Assembly (NCBI RefSeq): GCF_963678635.1
Contig: NC_087067.1
Coordinates: 47,666,001 to 47,730,000 of the forward strand
From: Symsagittifera roscoffensis
Lineage: Eukaryota; Xenacoelomorpha; Acoela; Convolutidae
Reading direction: 5' to 3'
Length of the DNA stretch: 64,000 bases
Part shown: positions 45,031-56,965 of the stretch, one piece after another
How the letters are laid out: every line of letters begins with the position of its first letter
How positions within the stretch are numbered: the first letter of the stretch is position 1
Notes under the pieces: model-generated
The model's database searches: none
The model's input: only the letters and a program-made list of their open reading frames with translations
Told to the model about the DNA's origin: nothing
Program-made: the position numbers and the translations under genes

Positions 45031-46153
45031 CTACATGAACACGTTGGAAATATTCAGTGTCAGAGCTTTCGCGATATTATCCTTCAGGCGACTAGCAAGA
45101 AGCGCAGCTTGAAGTTTCAACTTCGGAATTGAAAGCATCTTCATCAGGGCTACTCTTGCTTTACCGAAGTCAAACAGTAGTTGACATCTAGAATAGGCGT
45201 ATTTCTGAGCGCGAAGCAATGCTACAGAACAGAAAACGTCCAAGGAGCTATCACCGAACATGTGCAGCTCAACCTCATCTACTGGGAAAACAAAATAGCA
45301 GCGACGTAATTTGAGCTGCCATAAAATTGGCAATCCGGAGTGCCTTTCAGTGAATCTGCGGCACAACTCATTTGGCAGTGGGTCGTCCCACTGTTGGCCA
45401 CTCAATCTCCATGTATCTTTCAGAAGCAAACTTGCGCGTACGGTAAACGGGGCGACAAGACCTATGGGGTCGAACAGGGAGGACACAAAACTAAGAACCG
45501 ATCGCTGTGTAGCAGAGTCTTTGAGCTGGCGGTTAACTTCTCTGCTCACAACCAACGTATCGGTGACGTGATCCCTTTAGAGACCGAAAACTTGCGATGC
45601 AGTTTCGGGATTAATCACAGTGGTAAGAATTTACTTACTTTTGTTAGCGCCGGTTTTAGGGGGATTTAGTTTTAAGGACAAATTGGGAACGTTGCTAAAT
45701 TTTTTTGTAAGATTAAAACCGCCCAGCTTGAGCAGTTCAACGAGTTTCAGGATTTTTCACAGGTCCAAGGTAGTCATCCATGTAAACGTTGTTTAGCACG
45801 GCGTAAGCGGCTTCGTGGTAACGATCTTGGTTGTCGACGTCTGTTCGGCGAAAAGCATAGTTAGCATATGTAGGAGAATATTTCGCTCCAAAAATATGCC
45901 TTGTATAATAAAATACGTTCAAATCTGATGTGGGGTCCTCCCGCCACAAAAAACGCAAGGAAAGTTGATCGCTTTCTAGTAAACCGACCTGCATAAAAAT
46001 GCCTTCATTATCTGCGGAAACTGCGTATTTGTGCTCTCGGAACCGCAATAAAAGTAATTGCTTCAGGTTCTGAAGCAGTTGGGGGCCGACGAGAAGGGAA
46101 TTATTCAGTGACTTACCGTGAAACTTAGAAGCATCGTTCAAAACGCGCCGCAA
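45031..46153 (-). pseudogene. BEL/Pao reverse transcriptase and RNase H, broken
   Basis: 46153-45737 carries the RT palm: SADNEGIFMQVG, LRFLWREDPTSD, IFGAKYSPTYANYAFRR and the catalytic motif YMDD. A frameshift near 45737 is followed by 45555-45031 with SFVSSLFDPIGLVAPF and LHMFGDSSLDVFCSVALL, the latter corresponding to the RNase H start. The BEL-specific wording of these blocks makes the assignment certain, although the intervening thumb is damaged. Confidence 0.88.
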
Positions 46154-47048
46154 TTTGCTGGGTTTGTTCGGGTTTAAAACTGGGTGGTGTGGAACGTACC
46201 ACTCTCGGTATGAACGGTTTTTTGTGTCGTGAGGGCTAACCGTGACTACTTACCTCTTCTCGACATCAACTCGGATTTCCGACGCGTATTGAGTTTTCAA
46301 ATTCAAATCTTTCTCTAGACAATTTTCAAGAGACCTAAATTGGACCAATGAAGCGTAAAAGTCATAGGGAAGTGAAAGTTGTCTTCAGCCCATAGCATTC
46401 CTACAACATAAAGGCTGCCATCAAGAAGCTTGTTAGAGTCAAGAGTTTTTTTAGCACATTTATCAGCTGTGGAACGGGAATCAGCTTGTTTAAACGTGCC
46501 ATATGATTCTAACTCGTACCATTTATTTACTTGTCCGCAAGTGCTACATGTTCAACATTGCACTTGAAAGTGGTGGCTCGAACACCAATTGGTGAGGGAA
46601 GCAAGCCATTGAGAACCCAGCCAATGGGCATACGGACAGCGACAGGAGTATTTTGATTTCTTCAATGGAAGTATTCGAGAGGCTTGCTTGTACGAAAGAC
46701 ATATTGCTCCAATATCGTCTCAACGTCGGAGTAGTGGTAGACAAAAAGTTTAATTGGCTGCAGATGTGGAAACCTGTCCTGCAGAATGGGACCGTCAATA
46801 GTTTCGGAACCAACGCTAAAAGTGTCTTTGACAAACGGCGTAACCCTATTCGAGTATTCATGGTGGTCGAATTTGGCAAACACATTCACTTCGACTTGTT
46901 GCTTGGGAACGGATTCTGTCGAATTGAAGCCACTTACCAGAAAATCTAGCTTGTGGCCAGTTAAATTTAAACGCTGTGCTAGGTCCACCGAGACCCATGA
47001 GTGGGTCAACAGGAATCGCAACAGCAGTGGTCACGTCTGTGCTTGAAC
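46154..47048 (-). pseudogene. BEL/Pao protease region, damaged active site
   Basis: 47021-46662 reads HSWVSVDLAQRLNLTG and NVFAKFDHHEYSNRVTPF, matching the region after the active site of BEL proteases (peptidase A17 family). The expected Asp-x-Gly-Ser in front of THSWVS is missing: the sequence reads RFLLTHSWVS, as if about four codons were deleted, with a frame change just upstream. The stretch down to 46154 is the damaged start of RT. Confidence 0.7.
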
Positions 47049-48970
47049 TTATTTCCCGTTAGTCTCCGAGTTTAGGAGTCCCGTTAGTTTCTTGTAAGAC
47101 GGCGAACCGGCTTTGTTCGATGACGAAGTTTGCGGCTTATTTGAATTCGGCAAGGCGGTATTGTTTGATTTTGAATGGCTTTTATTTTTGCTAATACTCA
47201 ACTCTTTGTTTGCAGGCCTTATGCTGAAAACTTTCTCAGCACCATGCAACAAGACGTTGTCGGTGCTTTCACAACCATGCTTAGTGCATTTGCGGGTTTG
47301 AGGGCATTGCTGGAACAAGTGGTTAGGTTGCAAGCACGCAAAACATAATCTATTTTGCGCGGAGAACTGAGCTCGTTGAGTTGGGGTATTTTCCTTTAAT
47401 ACAGAAAAACTGCAGATTGTGTGTTTACCCTTACACTGGAGGCACAGAGAATAAATTGGTTTTTCAACTTTTCAAGCAGCGGCAAAAACTTTTTTGGGTG
47501 GTTTATGGAAACCGGTCTTTAGAGTCTCCTCTTGTCGTGACTTATTCTGACTGACTAGCATATAAGTTCATGTGCCTCCGCCTTGTCGCCGAGTCAGTCA
47601 TTAAAACCTGAAACGGTTGGCTATCTCCAACCTTTCTTTATAGAGTGAAGACACCACGATTCGTTCATATTTGGAGGCAATTTCGAATTAACTTCAAAAC
47701 GGATGTACTCTTCGAAACGAATTTCAAAACGGATGTTCTCTTCGAGGCGTACTCAGATTCTAACGGTTTTAAAACAGCGACAAAACTGGATAAAGGAAGC
47801 AAAACTGATAATGCTTTCTGAATTTTGCTTTTTCAGAGGGGAAAGTTCAAAAGTTTGTCAAGATGAGCCACCAGAACCAATTCTGGCTGTCCGAATTTCC
47901 TCTTCAGAGTTTTCAAAGCGTTCTTGTAGAATATTCCACTGTAAGCGAATTCGGCAATTGCATGCTTCGCTTTGGCTAAAAACGAGGATTTTGAGATATG
48001 TCAACATCATCACTTAAAAAATTTTGCAATTCTGAACTAACTGAACCATTGGAGCCACTGCATTGGATTTCCGCCGAAAGAAGACAATTTCTACTCAGGC
48101 AAGGGACCTTTCTGGCTCAGTGTCAAGATTTCAGCTAGATCTTGATTAGTCATTGGTTTACTGCCCGAGGACGCAATTGGACCAGATTGTTTGTTCTCAC
48201 TTGTTAAAGAGGCCATCGGCGAATTTGAATAGGTAGCGGCGTCTGCAGCATTAGGATTGCCGACATAAAAAGTTGTCCGTCCACTTGAGAACGGTTGAAC
48301 ATTCGATGACATAATTTGGGTTAGGGGGAAGGTGACTGCTGGAGGACTGAGAGGATCAACGTTAGTGGGTTAAAGCGGTTGGTACACAAAACTTGCAGAA
48401 CTATATGGGAAAAAAGTTTGTTGAGCAGTGGGCATTGAGATCGACGTGACATCAGACTGATGAAACTTACTCTGCATCGAAGGGTTGTAGCTGTATAAAT
48501 TTGTCAAAGGTCGCTTTTCGCGCGGCTCATATGTTCTATTAACATTTGGATTTGCCAAGCTGACAGTTGTATCTGACGTATGAGGGACGTTAACACTCTG
48601 TGAGTTTGTACACGTGGTTTCGAAATAATCAGAATATGGATGAAAGTTGTGAATCATCGTCAGAATTCTAACAAAGGCGGTCAATACTTGAAAATGACAC
48701 GAACTCGGAAGCAGTTTCCAGGTTGACACTTTGGACTGGCGCCACGGGCTGAACTACTTCCTGAGCTGCGAGTTGAGTGTTCACCCAACTTTTTGTCCTG
48801 TCTTCCTCCGTTTGGTTCTCCTGAACGGCCATTGCCAATTTCGACCTGCCGCGGCGAAGCCCAAAGATTTCAGAGGCGTCGTCCAGATATCTAGCCTCTT
48901 CGATAGTTGATTCGGCTAGCTTTTGACGGCTTTCCTCTACAACCACATCAAGTTCAAGTTGACCCTTCAT
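47049..48970 (-). pseudogene. BEL/Pao gag remnants
   Basis: The C-terminal part, 47333-47049, has the BEL zinc-binding wording NHLFQQCPQTRKCTKHGCES followed by VLLHG. Upstream pieces are 48970-48668 (charged, VVEESRQKLAESTIEEARYL), 48729-48370 and 48312-48091 (Ser/Thr/Gln-rich). About 750 bases between 48090 and 47334 have no clear frame. No 5' LTR follows above 48970, where instead an inverted BEL fragment begins. Confidence 0.65.
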
Positions 48971-48984
48971 CGATTGAATCTGGA

Positions 48985-49200
48985 TCTCTTGCGTGTTTTG
49001 TGGCGGGAGGACCCCACATCAGATGTGAGTGTATTTCAATACACAGGGCATGTATTTGGAGCAAAAGGTTCTCTTACATGTGCTAACTATGCTTTTCGCC
49101 GAACAGCCGTCGATAACCAAGATCGTTACCCCGAAGCCGCTTACGCCGTGCTAAACAACTTTTATATGGATGACCACCTTGGATCTGCGAAAAAGTGTTT
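48985..49200 (+). pseudogene. BEL/Pao RT fragment, opposite orientation
   Basis: A plus-strand frame reads LWREDPTSDVSVFQYTGHVF, TCANYAFRRTAVDNQDRYPEA and NNFYMDDHLGS. This is the same RT segment as 45780-45960 on the minus strand, but in a slightly different sequence version. It is directly followed by the tail of a block C copy. A rearranged or nested BEL scrap. Confidence 0.85.
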
Positions 49201-49595
49201 TTCGAGCTGACAATATTAATTAGCCTTGTTTGTTTAAACTATTTCTCATCATTGTTGTTAAAGTTAATGTATCCAATAAGGTAAATTATTGTAATCATTT
49301 TGTTTTGCTTTGCATCAATTTATTGTTGGTTACTCCAACTTGCTAACACGACAAGCTGTTCCAATTCGAACGCAAATTTCTGTGACAGTTTTTTTGGCTT
49401 TCTATATCTGTTACGCCTGCTACGCGAAGTAAGAGAAAGAATTCAAGTAAAATTGACTTCCCAGTTGACAGTAAACATTGTATTAAAATGTACTGTATTA
49501 ATCTACTGTATTAAAAGACTTTTTATATTGAACTTCAGAAACAAAACAATCAGGAGGGCGGGGACTGAATAATTCAATCAGAGTTATCTAGGAAA
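49200..49595. repeat. Block C tail and start of block D
   Basis: 'ttagccttgtttgtttaaac' at 49220 matches the end of the block C copies, and 'gctttgcatcaatttattg' near 49307 matches the start of the block D copies at 7435 and 16592. Thus the C-D order of the array at 6.9-8.6 kb is found again here, with BEL sequence on its left side. Confidence 0.6.
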
Positions 49596-49597
49596 GT

Positions 49598-50393
49598 TTA
49601 GACGCTCAACTGATTCACTTTTTCCTTTATTTCCTCAAATCTTGCTTCCAAATCCTCCTTGTCGGATTCGGTGAATAATTTTATTTCTGTTGTCAGTTTC
49701 ACATGTCGTTGAACTTTGAATCGAATGAATCCGACAGTTTCTTCGATTAGCATCAGAACAAAGTGTAACTTCGCTTCTTCGCCATTATGACCGTTAGAGC
49801 ATTCACGAAGGTATGATAAGACCTCTAACAACCTCTTGGTTTCATTCATCTCTTTTGCAGCAGGGTACTGCTCAACCAAACGATCCAAATATTTCTTTAT
49901 CGATGCAGCCCAAGAATCCGAAGTCTCACAACCGCTGGGGTGGCCATTAGCTGAAACTATCAAATTGAAGAATCAGAATTGATATTTTGCGGCATTTTTT
50001 CAGAAACGAGAGATCAAAAAGTTATCCTGTGAATTGTTTCAAGAAAAAAGGCTAGTTTCAAAACTTAAGACAAAAAGATTAAATCGCAAGCCGTAAACAT
50101 CGTAAATAAAACAATTTGAGAACACTTGAGTCGCAATAAAAGTGCTTTGTGATATGGTCTTACATAGATTAAAAAACATCTGTTGACTTTCAAAAAACAA
50201 ATAAAATTAAGCAAAAATTTACCTTGAGATTCGGTTCTTTCCCTTTGGCTCGTCACTTCGATAGACATTCGGATTGACTCGCCACTTCGATAACTTCCAT
50301 TCCTCGGCTCAAACTTGCTTTTATCGCTCGTAATAAATGACGAACACTTCGAAAACTCGAAGTTCCCCAAGTTTGTGTGCCCGTTGTGTTCCA
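49598..50393 (-). CDS. Two-exon host gene of block D, unknown small protein
   Basis: Exon 1 runs from the ATG at 50393 to about 50222 and ends CTCAAG|GTAAAT. Exon 2 begins after TTTCAG near 49953 and ends at the stop at 49598. The phases agree: the last G of exon 1 plus CT of exon 2 gives an Ala codon in the open frame. The protein has about 175 residues. The N-terminal 57 are Ser/Arg-rich without fold, and the rest is helical and charged (DRLVEQYPAAKEMNETKRLL, LHFVLMLIEETVGFIRFKV), ending in the coiled-coil-like DLEARFEEIKEKVNQL. No family recognised. Two decayed copies lie near 7.7-8.6 and 16.6-17.5 kb. Its upstream side is invaded by the MITE at 50517-50932. Confidence 0.6.
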
Positions 50394-50516
50394 TTTTCGC
50401 TGACTCGAGTTGCTTTAATTTACTAAACACAAATATTATAAATTGTTCATTGATTCCACAAACTGGTTCCGGATTCCACACATTTTGTTACAGGTTCCAC
50501 ACATTTTGTTGCGAGT

Positions 50517-50932
50517 GGTTCTTCCCCCCTTTCAAATTCAATTTTGAAAAGCTTATTCACCGTTATCATAATGCAATGAAAATTGGCATGGGGAACAAAT
50601 CGACAAATGTGAACAGATTTGTTCTTCATATTTTACTGCGTCACATCACGCATTTAGCCGCAATAACACGTAAAACAACCAGGCTCTTTTCCAGTTCCCT
50701 CCTTTTCAAAATACCGAGTTTTATGTTTGTTTTACGTGTTATTACGGCTAAATTCGTGATGTTACGCTGTAAAGTATGAAGAACAACTCTTTTCACAGTT
50801 GTCGATTTGTTCACAACGCCAAACTTCATTGCATTATGACAACGCTAAATAAGCTTTTTAAAGGGAGGGAACTGGAAAAGAACCAACAAACATAAAACTC
50901 GGTTTTTTCAAAGGGGGACTGGAAAAGAGCCC
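50517..50932. mobile_element. Interleaved inverted repeats (two overlapping MITE copies)
   Basis: Four arms alternate: a (50549-50676) with a' (50729-50856), and b (50682-50728) with b' (50888-50932). The b pair carries GGCTCTTTTCCAG...CTGGAAAAGAGCC ends. A related outer pair, GGTTCTT near 50517 and AAGAACC near 50884, bounds the first copy. The a and a' arms are about 128 bases with moderate mismatch. It has no coding potential. The decayed copies of block D at 8.4 and 17.4 kb lack it, so it inserted here later or was lost there. Confidence 0.7.
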
Positions 50933-51341
50933 ATAACTTTGTCCCATGCAGGTCCTATAATTTCACAGTTACTAAACTTTTAAAAGGGTTTTGGATATTA
51001 AAAAAGATTGCCATTGAACCACAGACAGTTAGCTTCCTTATGCAAATAGTTGCGACTATCAGTAAAACCAGCAGTGCGAGAAAAAAAAACAAATCAAATT
51101 TGTCAAGACTGCTCCTCAAGAGATGATTTGAATTTTCAATTATTCCATCTGGATGCCAATTTTCAACAAAAAGCCCCACACCGAAATTGATTCGAATGGC
51201 TGCTAAACAGCTGAAGTACCCCTAATCCTCTTGAAATATTTTTATTGAATTTTTTAATCCAAAGAAGAAGACAACTCTAAAACTTTGTGAGCTAAGTCCG
51301 GGGTGGTCTTCTTCTCATAGAGTAATTTCAGATAAGGTACC

Positions 51342-51877
51342 TTAAGAGGTCAAACTGTGAACTGGGATGTTCTTGGATTCCAGAGACAAATCTTTAAACA
51401 TGTTCCAAAATGTAAGTGGATTGCTCTTACAAATTTTCAGTGGTTTCTGCGTACAAATAGCTGTTATGTAAATTTTGTCGGCAAGTTGATTTTGCTGCAG
51501 ATTCCGCAACGAGCGAAAATAGGTAGTTATTCCGGATTGCGCAAATGTAAGTGGGTTCCGCTAATTGATGCTGATTCCGCTTTCATCATGCGAATCAGCT
51601 TACAATTTGCGAATTCCACTTACAGTTGCGGATTCCTTAACAAACTTGTTACAGTTACTTTAGTTTACTAAACACAAATATTATAAACTGCTCATGGAAT
51701 ACACAAATTTGGTTGCGATTTTGGGCAATACAGTGTTTTGACTATTTGTCTGTGGAATCCAAAACAGCAGAGAATTTCAAAGAAAAAAAGCAAAGTCGCG
51801 GATTCCGCAACAAATCTGATTTTTGCTTGTTGCTAAATCCGTTTACAATTCATAAAATGCACAGTTTGGCCTCGTAA
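51342..51877. mobile_element. Short TIR element inside a repeat
   Basis: The ends are imperfect inverted repeats of 18 bases (TTAAGAGGTCAAACTGTG and TTACGAGGCCAAACTGTG). The flanking sequence is continuous in a second, inverted copy at about 54390-54510, which lacks the element. This shows an insertion of about 0.53 kb. Internally it has many 'ggattccgcaa' words. The same internal sequence is found inverted at 63640-64000 and partly at 50400-50515. No transposase. Confidence 0.65.
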
Positions 51878-53728
51878 TATATACGGTCTGCTCGTTACGC
51901 AATCTTTTTTCGGCCGGATAAGTTCGTACAACTTCTAACTCCAATACCGATCCTTGTCTTACTCTTATATTTCCTAGTCTCAATAGAGCTGGTAATATAC
52001 AGGTTTGTGCGAGGTTAGTGGAGATGACAAAAAACAATTGTTTGTGATATTTCGTTTCCAATCTCTGAACTAAAGTACGGATAATTTCAGTTTCTAGAAA
52101 TAAACAAAAGTTTAGTTTTGGATCATGATTCGTTATTTATTATAATTTTACAGTGAAGACTTCAACTTATAAAGTAAATACTAGTTTTAACCTGGTTCCA
52201 CACATCCAGGGTGTAGTAAGTTTTTTGAAAAATAGGTTTTTTCTTGTGAGGGATGGATGAAGAGTGTCTTTAAAGTTCTTTGTAAGGTAGTTGTGCAGAG
52301 AAAGCCAGTCCTATGAATTACTTTTGATGTAATGGTGGCATTAGGGTTGTTGTGAATCCAAGGAGATCGTATCGAAAAGCACAGTTCTTGTTAAGTGTTG
52401 ATTTCGAAGACCAGAGCGAGATTACATGCATTCTCACCATCTGCTCGTGGTTACTCTGGTTCCGAGATAAAAAAAATTTAGATTTTTCTGAGTGAAGTGC
52501 TAAGTGACAAGGACATGCATGTTTGAGTTTTAGACATCGAAATTGCTATTTTTCTCCTTCAATGGATTCAATTGCTGCGGTACCAGCTCTCTACTTTAAA
52601 TCCTTTAAGGGTTGAGACTGCAGCAAGCAAAGGCGATCGACTTACCATTGAGTTTCATCTCCCTTTTTCTGCTGTTATTTATAATTTTTTTTTTGAGAAA
52701 TCATTTAAAATATATTTGCACTTTTAGTGGCTCATTTTTAAGTTTGATGTTGTTTGATTTTTTGCACAAGCTATTAGTCAGTTCGCTTATTTTGAAGAAT
52801 TGCTCAAACTGCAGCCCCTCTTTTTAAAAGAAAAAGAGCGTGGGACTGCCGGAGCACATGCTAAGGTTTCCCTCGAGCGACTGGTGGGTTATTAGGCCTT
52901 TTCGGGTATATCTGTGTAAGTCTCATTGAGTAGAATCTCAAATTGTTAGTAACTTTTCCCTTATTTTGTGTTTCCTGATTTCTTATCATGGTTGTGCCCT
53001 TTTCTTTCAAAAAATTAGTTATTGCTTAGTGCCGTCTTCTTGAGTTTCACTAAGGTCTCATGTGGTTTTAATAAAGGGTGGAATTATATTTCAAAAGAAA
53101 ATTTTAACCATTTTTATCATACTTAAACCGAGTTTAAGTTTTACTGTTCATGTTAACAGTGTGATTGAAGTAAGCTGCGTTGATTATTTAATGTTATATC
53201 CATATTCCAACCGGTTGAAAGGAATGTTTGAAACGTGTGACAGCTGTTTGAAATTGGTATCAATTAGTTTTTAAAATTTGAACTCAGTTAATTATCAAAA
53301 TTTGTCGTGAAAAATTTATTTAAAAATTTTGAAGAGTTTCTGTAGAACTGGGTGAATACATGAGGCAATGCGGAGAACATGAGAAAAATGATGCACAGTG
53401 AAAACTTACTTTTGCTGTAACTTATTACCCATTTTTAAAATGTAAAAAATATTGAAATTACTAATTGGGTATTGTGTTAGTGAAAATACTAATTGGTATA
53501 AATTTTTTTGAATATGCTGCACTTTGTTAGCTTTTTTGAATTCATTACAAAACTTTTGATGGGTATTTCAGATTTATTTTGAGTTTTATAGAAGCAAGTA
53601 ATGAAATCAAAAAGACGGGTGAGAATATCGTCATTAAATAGTATGTATTATTTAAACTTATTAGTTTGAAAAGGAAAATTATAGGTTACGTGGAATCTGA
53701 TTCTGGAAAGAGTCCCTTGGAATAAAGC
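51878..53728. other. Gene-poor AT-rich stretch
   Basis: 51878-51990 is the right flank of the repeat described for 54390-54510. Beyond that I see no duplicated sequence and no open frame with exon character. 52612-53274 contains two frames of about 70 codons composed mainly of Leu, Phe and Ser, which I regard as composition effects. Confidence 0.4.
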
Positions 53729-53732
53729 TTAC

Positions 53733-54325
53733 CGATTGTTGGCGGGGTCTTTACAAGCTATTAAGTTTTTAGTACTAAGAAGTGGCCAGAGAAGCTCCAG
53801 TACTTGAATGATTTTGACTTGTTCAACGGTGATACTGAAGTTGTGGCTAGTGTGTTGTATGAGATTAAATATTTTGCGGTTAAGTTTGATTACACGGATC
53901 TTTTCTAAAAGGGGAATTTCAATAGGTTGGACAGGCTCTTGTGGTACAATGAGTGGGCTGGATTCTTGGATGCGGAAGGGATCCAATTTAGGAAAAAATA
54001 TGTACATTTGACAAACGGGATCGTAATTACGATGTGTGTCAAGCAGATTTGTAGCTTCTGCAAAAATCACAAATAAGGTCATCACTAAACATGAACCACT
54101 TAAGTTCAGAAAAGTTTTGAAGTAAATGTATAGTATTTCACCGAGTCTAATATATGAGCTGCAAAAGGGAGTTGAAAACTCGGCGACTTTCTGACTATGA
54201 ATGGCAAATCTATTGGTTTCGTTTGCCGCAGTCACAACCCAAACAAGATAAAATGTTTGGAGTCGACGCCGCATTAAAGGTATCCATTGACAGCAAACAA
54301 TGATCAACTCGATGTCGCAACGCAA
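53733..54325 (-). CDS. Possible exon of a membrane protein
   Basis: A minus-strand frame of about 195 codons ends at a strong splice donor (CG|GTAAGC at 53733/53732). Hydrophobic stretches lie around IELIIVCCQWI, QTFYLVWVVTAA and SCLVMTLFVIFAEA, the last long enough to span a membrane. The C-terminal third (EIPLLEKIRVIKLNRKIFNL, ITVEQVKIIQVLELL) is amphipathic. This would suit an exon of a divergent multi-pass receptor, but I do not recognise a family, and no following exon could be found. It could be a chance frame. Confidence 0.3.
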
Positions 54326-56198
54326 GTATACATAGCCTTGTCACTTGAACTTCCTTAGGGCTGGTGCTTATTTCATTTTCACTAGGAAAGGTATTAGGCT
54401 ATGAAGTTGCACGAACCTATCCAGCCGAAGGTAGATAGCATAATGAACAGACGGTGGAGCTTATCCGAAATTACTCTAGAGAAGACCACCTCGGGCTTAA
54501 CTCAGTTTGTTTCTGTTTCTAATATTGTTTCTCGGATGAAACAAAAACTATTGTTTCGAACTGTTTGGTGCAGTTGAAAAATATCTGTCTAAAATTAACA
54601 GCTTTGTGATAGAAATGGCACGAAACATAAATTGCCCCTGATTTCATTGATTTTTTATTACTGTTTATCGTTTATCTCGTATTTTTTATTCAACCTAGGA
54701 AAAAAATATAGAATAATTTTTCATGAATGTTTCATAACAGATCGATTAAGCGAATAATCAATGTAGCGATGATTAAACCAACTATTAGCATGCTGATTTA
54801 ACAGTAAGTTCTTATTTTTATGATTTTCGAAGAAAGTGAGGAATAGATATGCTCAAGGTTGTTCTTTATTCGGACCAACTTTCAAAAGAACTTTTCTCGC
54901 GGTGGATCGATACAGTTCTGAATTTCTAAGAAGGCGCGGAAAATAATATGCTCGGGGTGGATTTTGTTCCGTCAACTTTTGTCTTCTTAACGGAGCTTTT
55001 TTGACAAGTGTTCTACACTCGAGGCTAATTGTCAGCGAAGATGTGCTTGCTTTGCAAAACGAAGTGAATCCAGCAATTTAGTCTTTTTAAAACATTACGA
55101 GACGCTAAACTCGCCCTTTGTGTTTTATAAAACAATTGGGCAACAAAAATGGAAAAATAGAAGTTTTTTCTTTCAATTTTTGCAACCATTTGGCTTTAAA
55201 GTGCAGTCGGAACAGAACGTTTTGTTTTTTTTTCCAAAAACAAACTTTTTTCCTGATAAATATGATTTAAACAAAAAAACCAAAACAACATTTTCTCAAT
55301 ATAAACCAAGTTTGCGCATAAATATATTTATCAAAAACAACAAATAATTCCAATTTAGTTCAAACCTTCTGACGTTTTCCTTGGATCATACGGAAAAAGC
55401 GAAACATTCAAGGCTGCACCCTAGGATGAGACGAATTGTTCTTTTAGATAGACTTTTCTGAGACAAAGCTGTTGTCCTGGTTCTCTTTTATAGAGAAATC
55501 AGGGCTCTTTTTTCTTTTCCCCCCACCTACACTTTTTATAATTAAACATATTGTTCACATAGTCCAATTCTCATGAAATTTGGCATGCAGATAAATTAAG
55601 CCATGACAAACATATTTAGTCTGCACATTTAACTTTGTAAAACTACTCGTTTTAACATAAAATTGATGCTTGTATGAGGTGGGGGAGGGGAAAAGGAAAA
55701 AGAGCCGAAGTCTAGATAGATAAAGGAAAATTTAACTTATCGCGAAAAAAAGTCAAGATTACAGGCTCATACGCGGAAAACTTACGTGAAGTCTTTGTGT
55801 TGCGATTTGCTAAATTCTTTTCGAAGAGAGAAAACAAAATGAGAAAGAATTAACTCAGTAATGCTGCTAGAGGAGCTAAAAATAAACATAAAAATAAAAA
55901 TCTGCGATTGGAGTTTTGCGATTGGAGTAGTTGACTTGGCGTTATTCATTATAAACTGCACGTTTTGTTGTTTTGTTCATGGTAACTTAATGCAGTCATA
56001 TGTGCTGGAAAGTCGGTGTTCACAAATTCTAAATGTGCTGTTCATATGTGCTGTTCATCAATGAACGGATTTTGTGATGAGTGCTGGCTATGCGAATATT
56101 TGCTTTCAAAACTTGATGGCTTGGTTGAAAATAATGCAAGGACCGGTAAAACTAAACTTGCGCGGTTAGTTGACTGATGCTACGGGTGGCCAGTCAAA
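54326..56198. other. Gene-poor stretch with repeat copy
   Basis: 54390-54510 is the uninterrupted, inverted copy of the sequence split at 51342-51877 (shared words 'gtggtcttct' and 'ggataggttcgt' in reverse complement). 55500-55720 contains G/C-rich runs around 'gaggtgggggaggggaaaagg'. The frames at 55120-55347 and 55861-56064 are rich in Phe, Lys and Asn and carry no exon signals that I trust. Confidence 0.4.
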
Positions 56199-56552
56199 AA
56201 GCAAAATGGTCTAAGAGCAGAATGGGTCCAAGAGCAGAATAACAGAAAAATATCAATTTTTATTAGCTAATCTGTGAATTACTTATCAGAAATGTCAATA
56301 ATACCAAAGCAATGAACGTTTTATGCATAATTTGAGAAAAATAATCAAGAACTTTTTTTAAAAATGAAGTAAAAAAATTAATGAAATTAGTCAATACATG
56401 CATAATTCATTGTTTTCTAGGTAATTTTTGACGATTCTAGTAATTGTTTTTTATCAATTAGCCCGTATAAACTAATATAAGTCATTATTTTTCTGTTTTT
56501 CTACTCTTGGACCCATTCTGCACTTGGACCATTCTGCTTATTGCTCCGCCTC
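56199..56552. mobile_element. MITE with about 50-bp terminal inverted repeats
   Basis: The left end, 56199-56255, and the right end, 56495-56552, are inverted repeats sharing 'gcagaatgggtccaagag' and 'acagaaaaata'. The interior is AT-rich and non-coding. A target duplication is not evident. Confidence 0.65.
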
Positions 56553-56965
56553 CAATGTTAATACTTTTGTTATAACCAGCAAACTTGAGTTATAAAAATC
56601 ACTAAGGAGTTGCACGTGCAATTTCTTGCTGATTAAATAATTATGCACTGAGGTATGATTACAAAATAAATTAGCGAGCAAAATAACCAGACTTTTTAAA
56701 CGATTTCGACTTTCATATGCAAGCAATCATCAATTGTTTAACTTCTAATTCACCCGTTTGTCGTTACTATCAACAAAGGTGAGCATAAAAAATTTCCAGA
56801 ATTTTTCCATTTTAATTCCAAACATACTGAAATAAGCTAAAATTATGTAGTAAAATAGGCCTTTAGTCCTGACAAAATAATCATAATATCACAAAAATTT
56901 AGGTACCTGGAAGGCAGAGTGAGCATAACTTTTCTTTTTTTATAGTGATTGGTCATTAGAGTTGT

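Noticed and set aside
52800-52940. Possible small nuclear RNA near 'gggactgccggagcac'
   Set aside because: The resemblance to the U1 end is limited to a few bases, and no conserved U1 loops are present.
55120-55347. 75-codon plus-strand frame rich in Phe, Lys and Gln
   Set aside because: Composition follows the local T and A runs, no exon signals were found, and it is not conserved elsewhere in the window.
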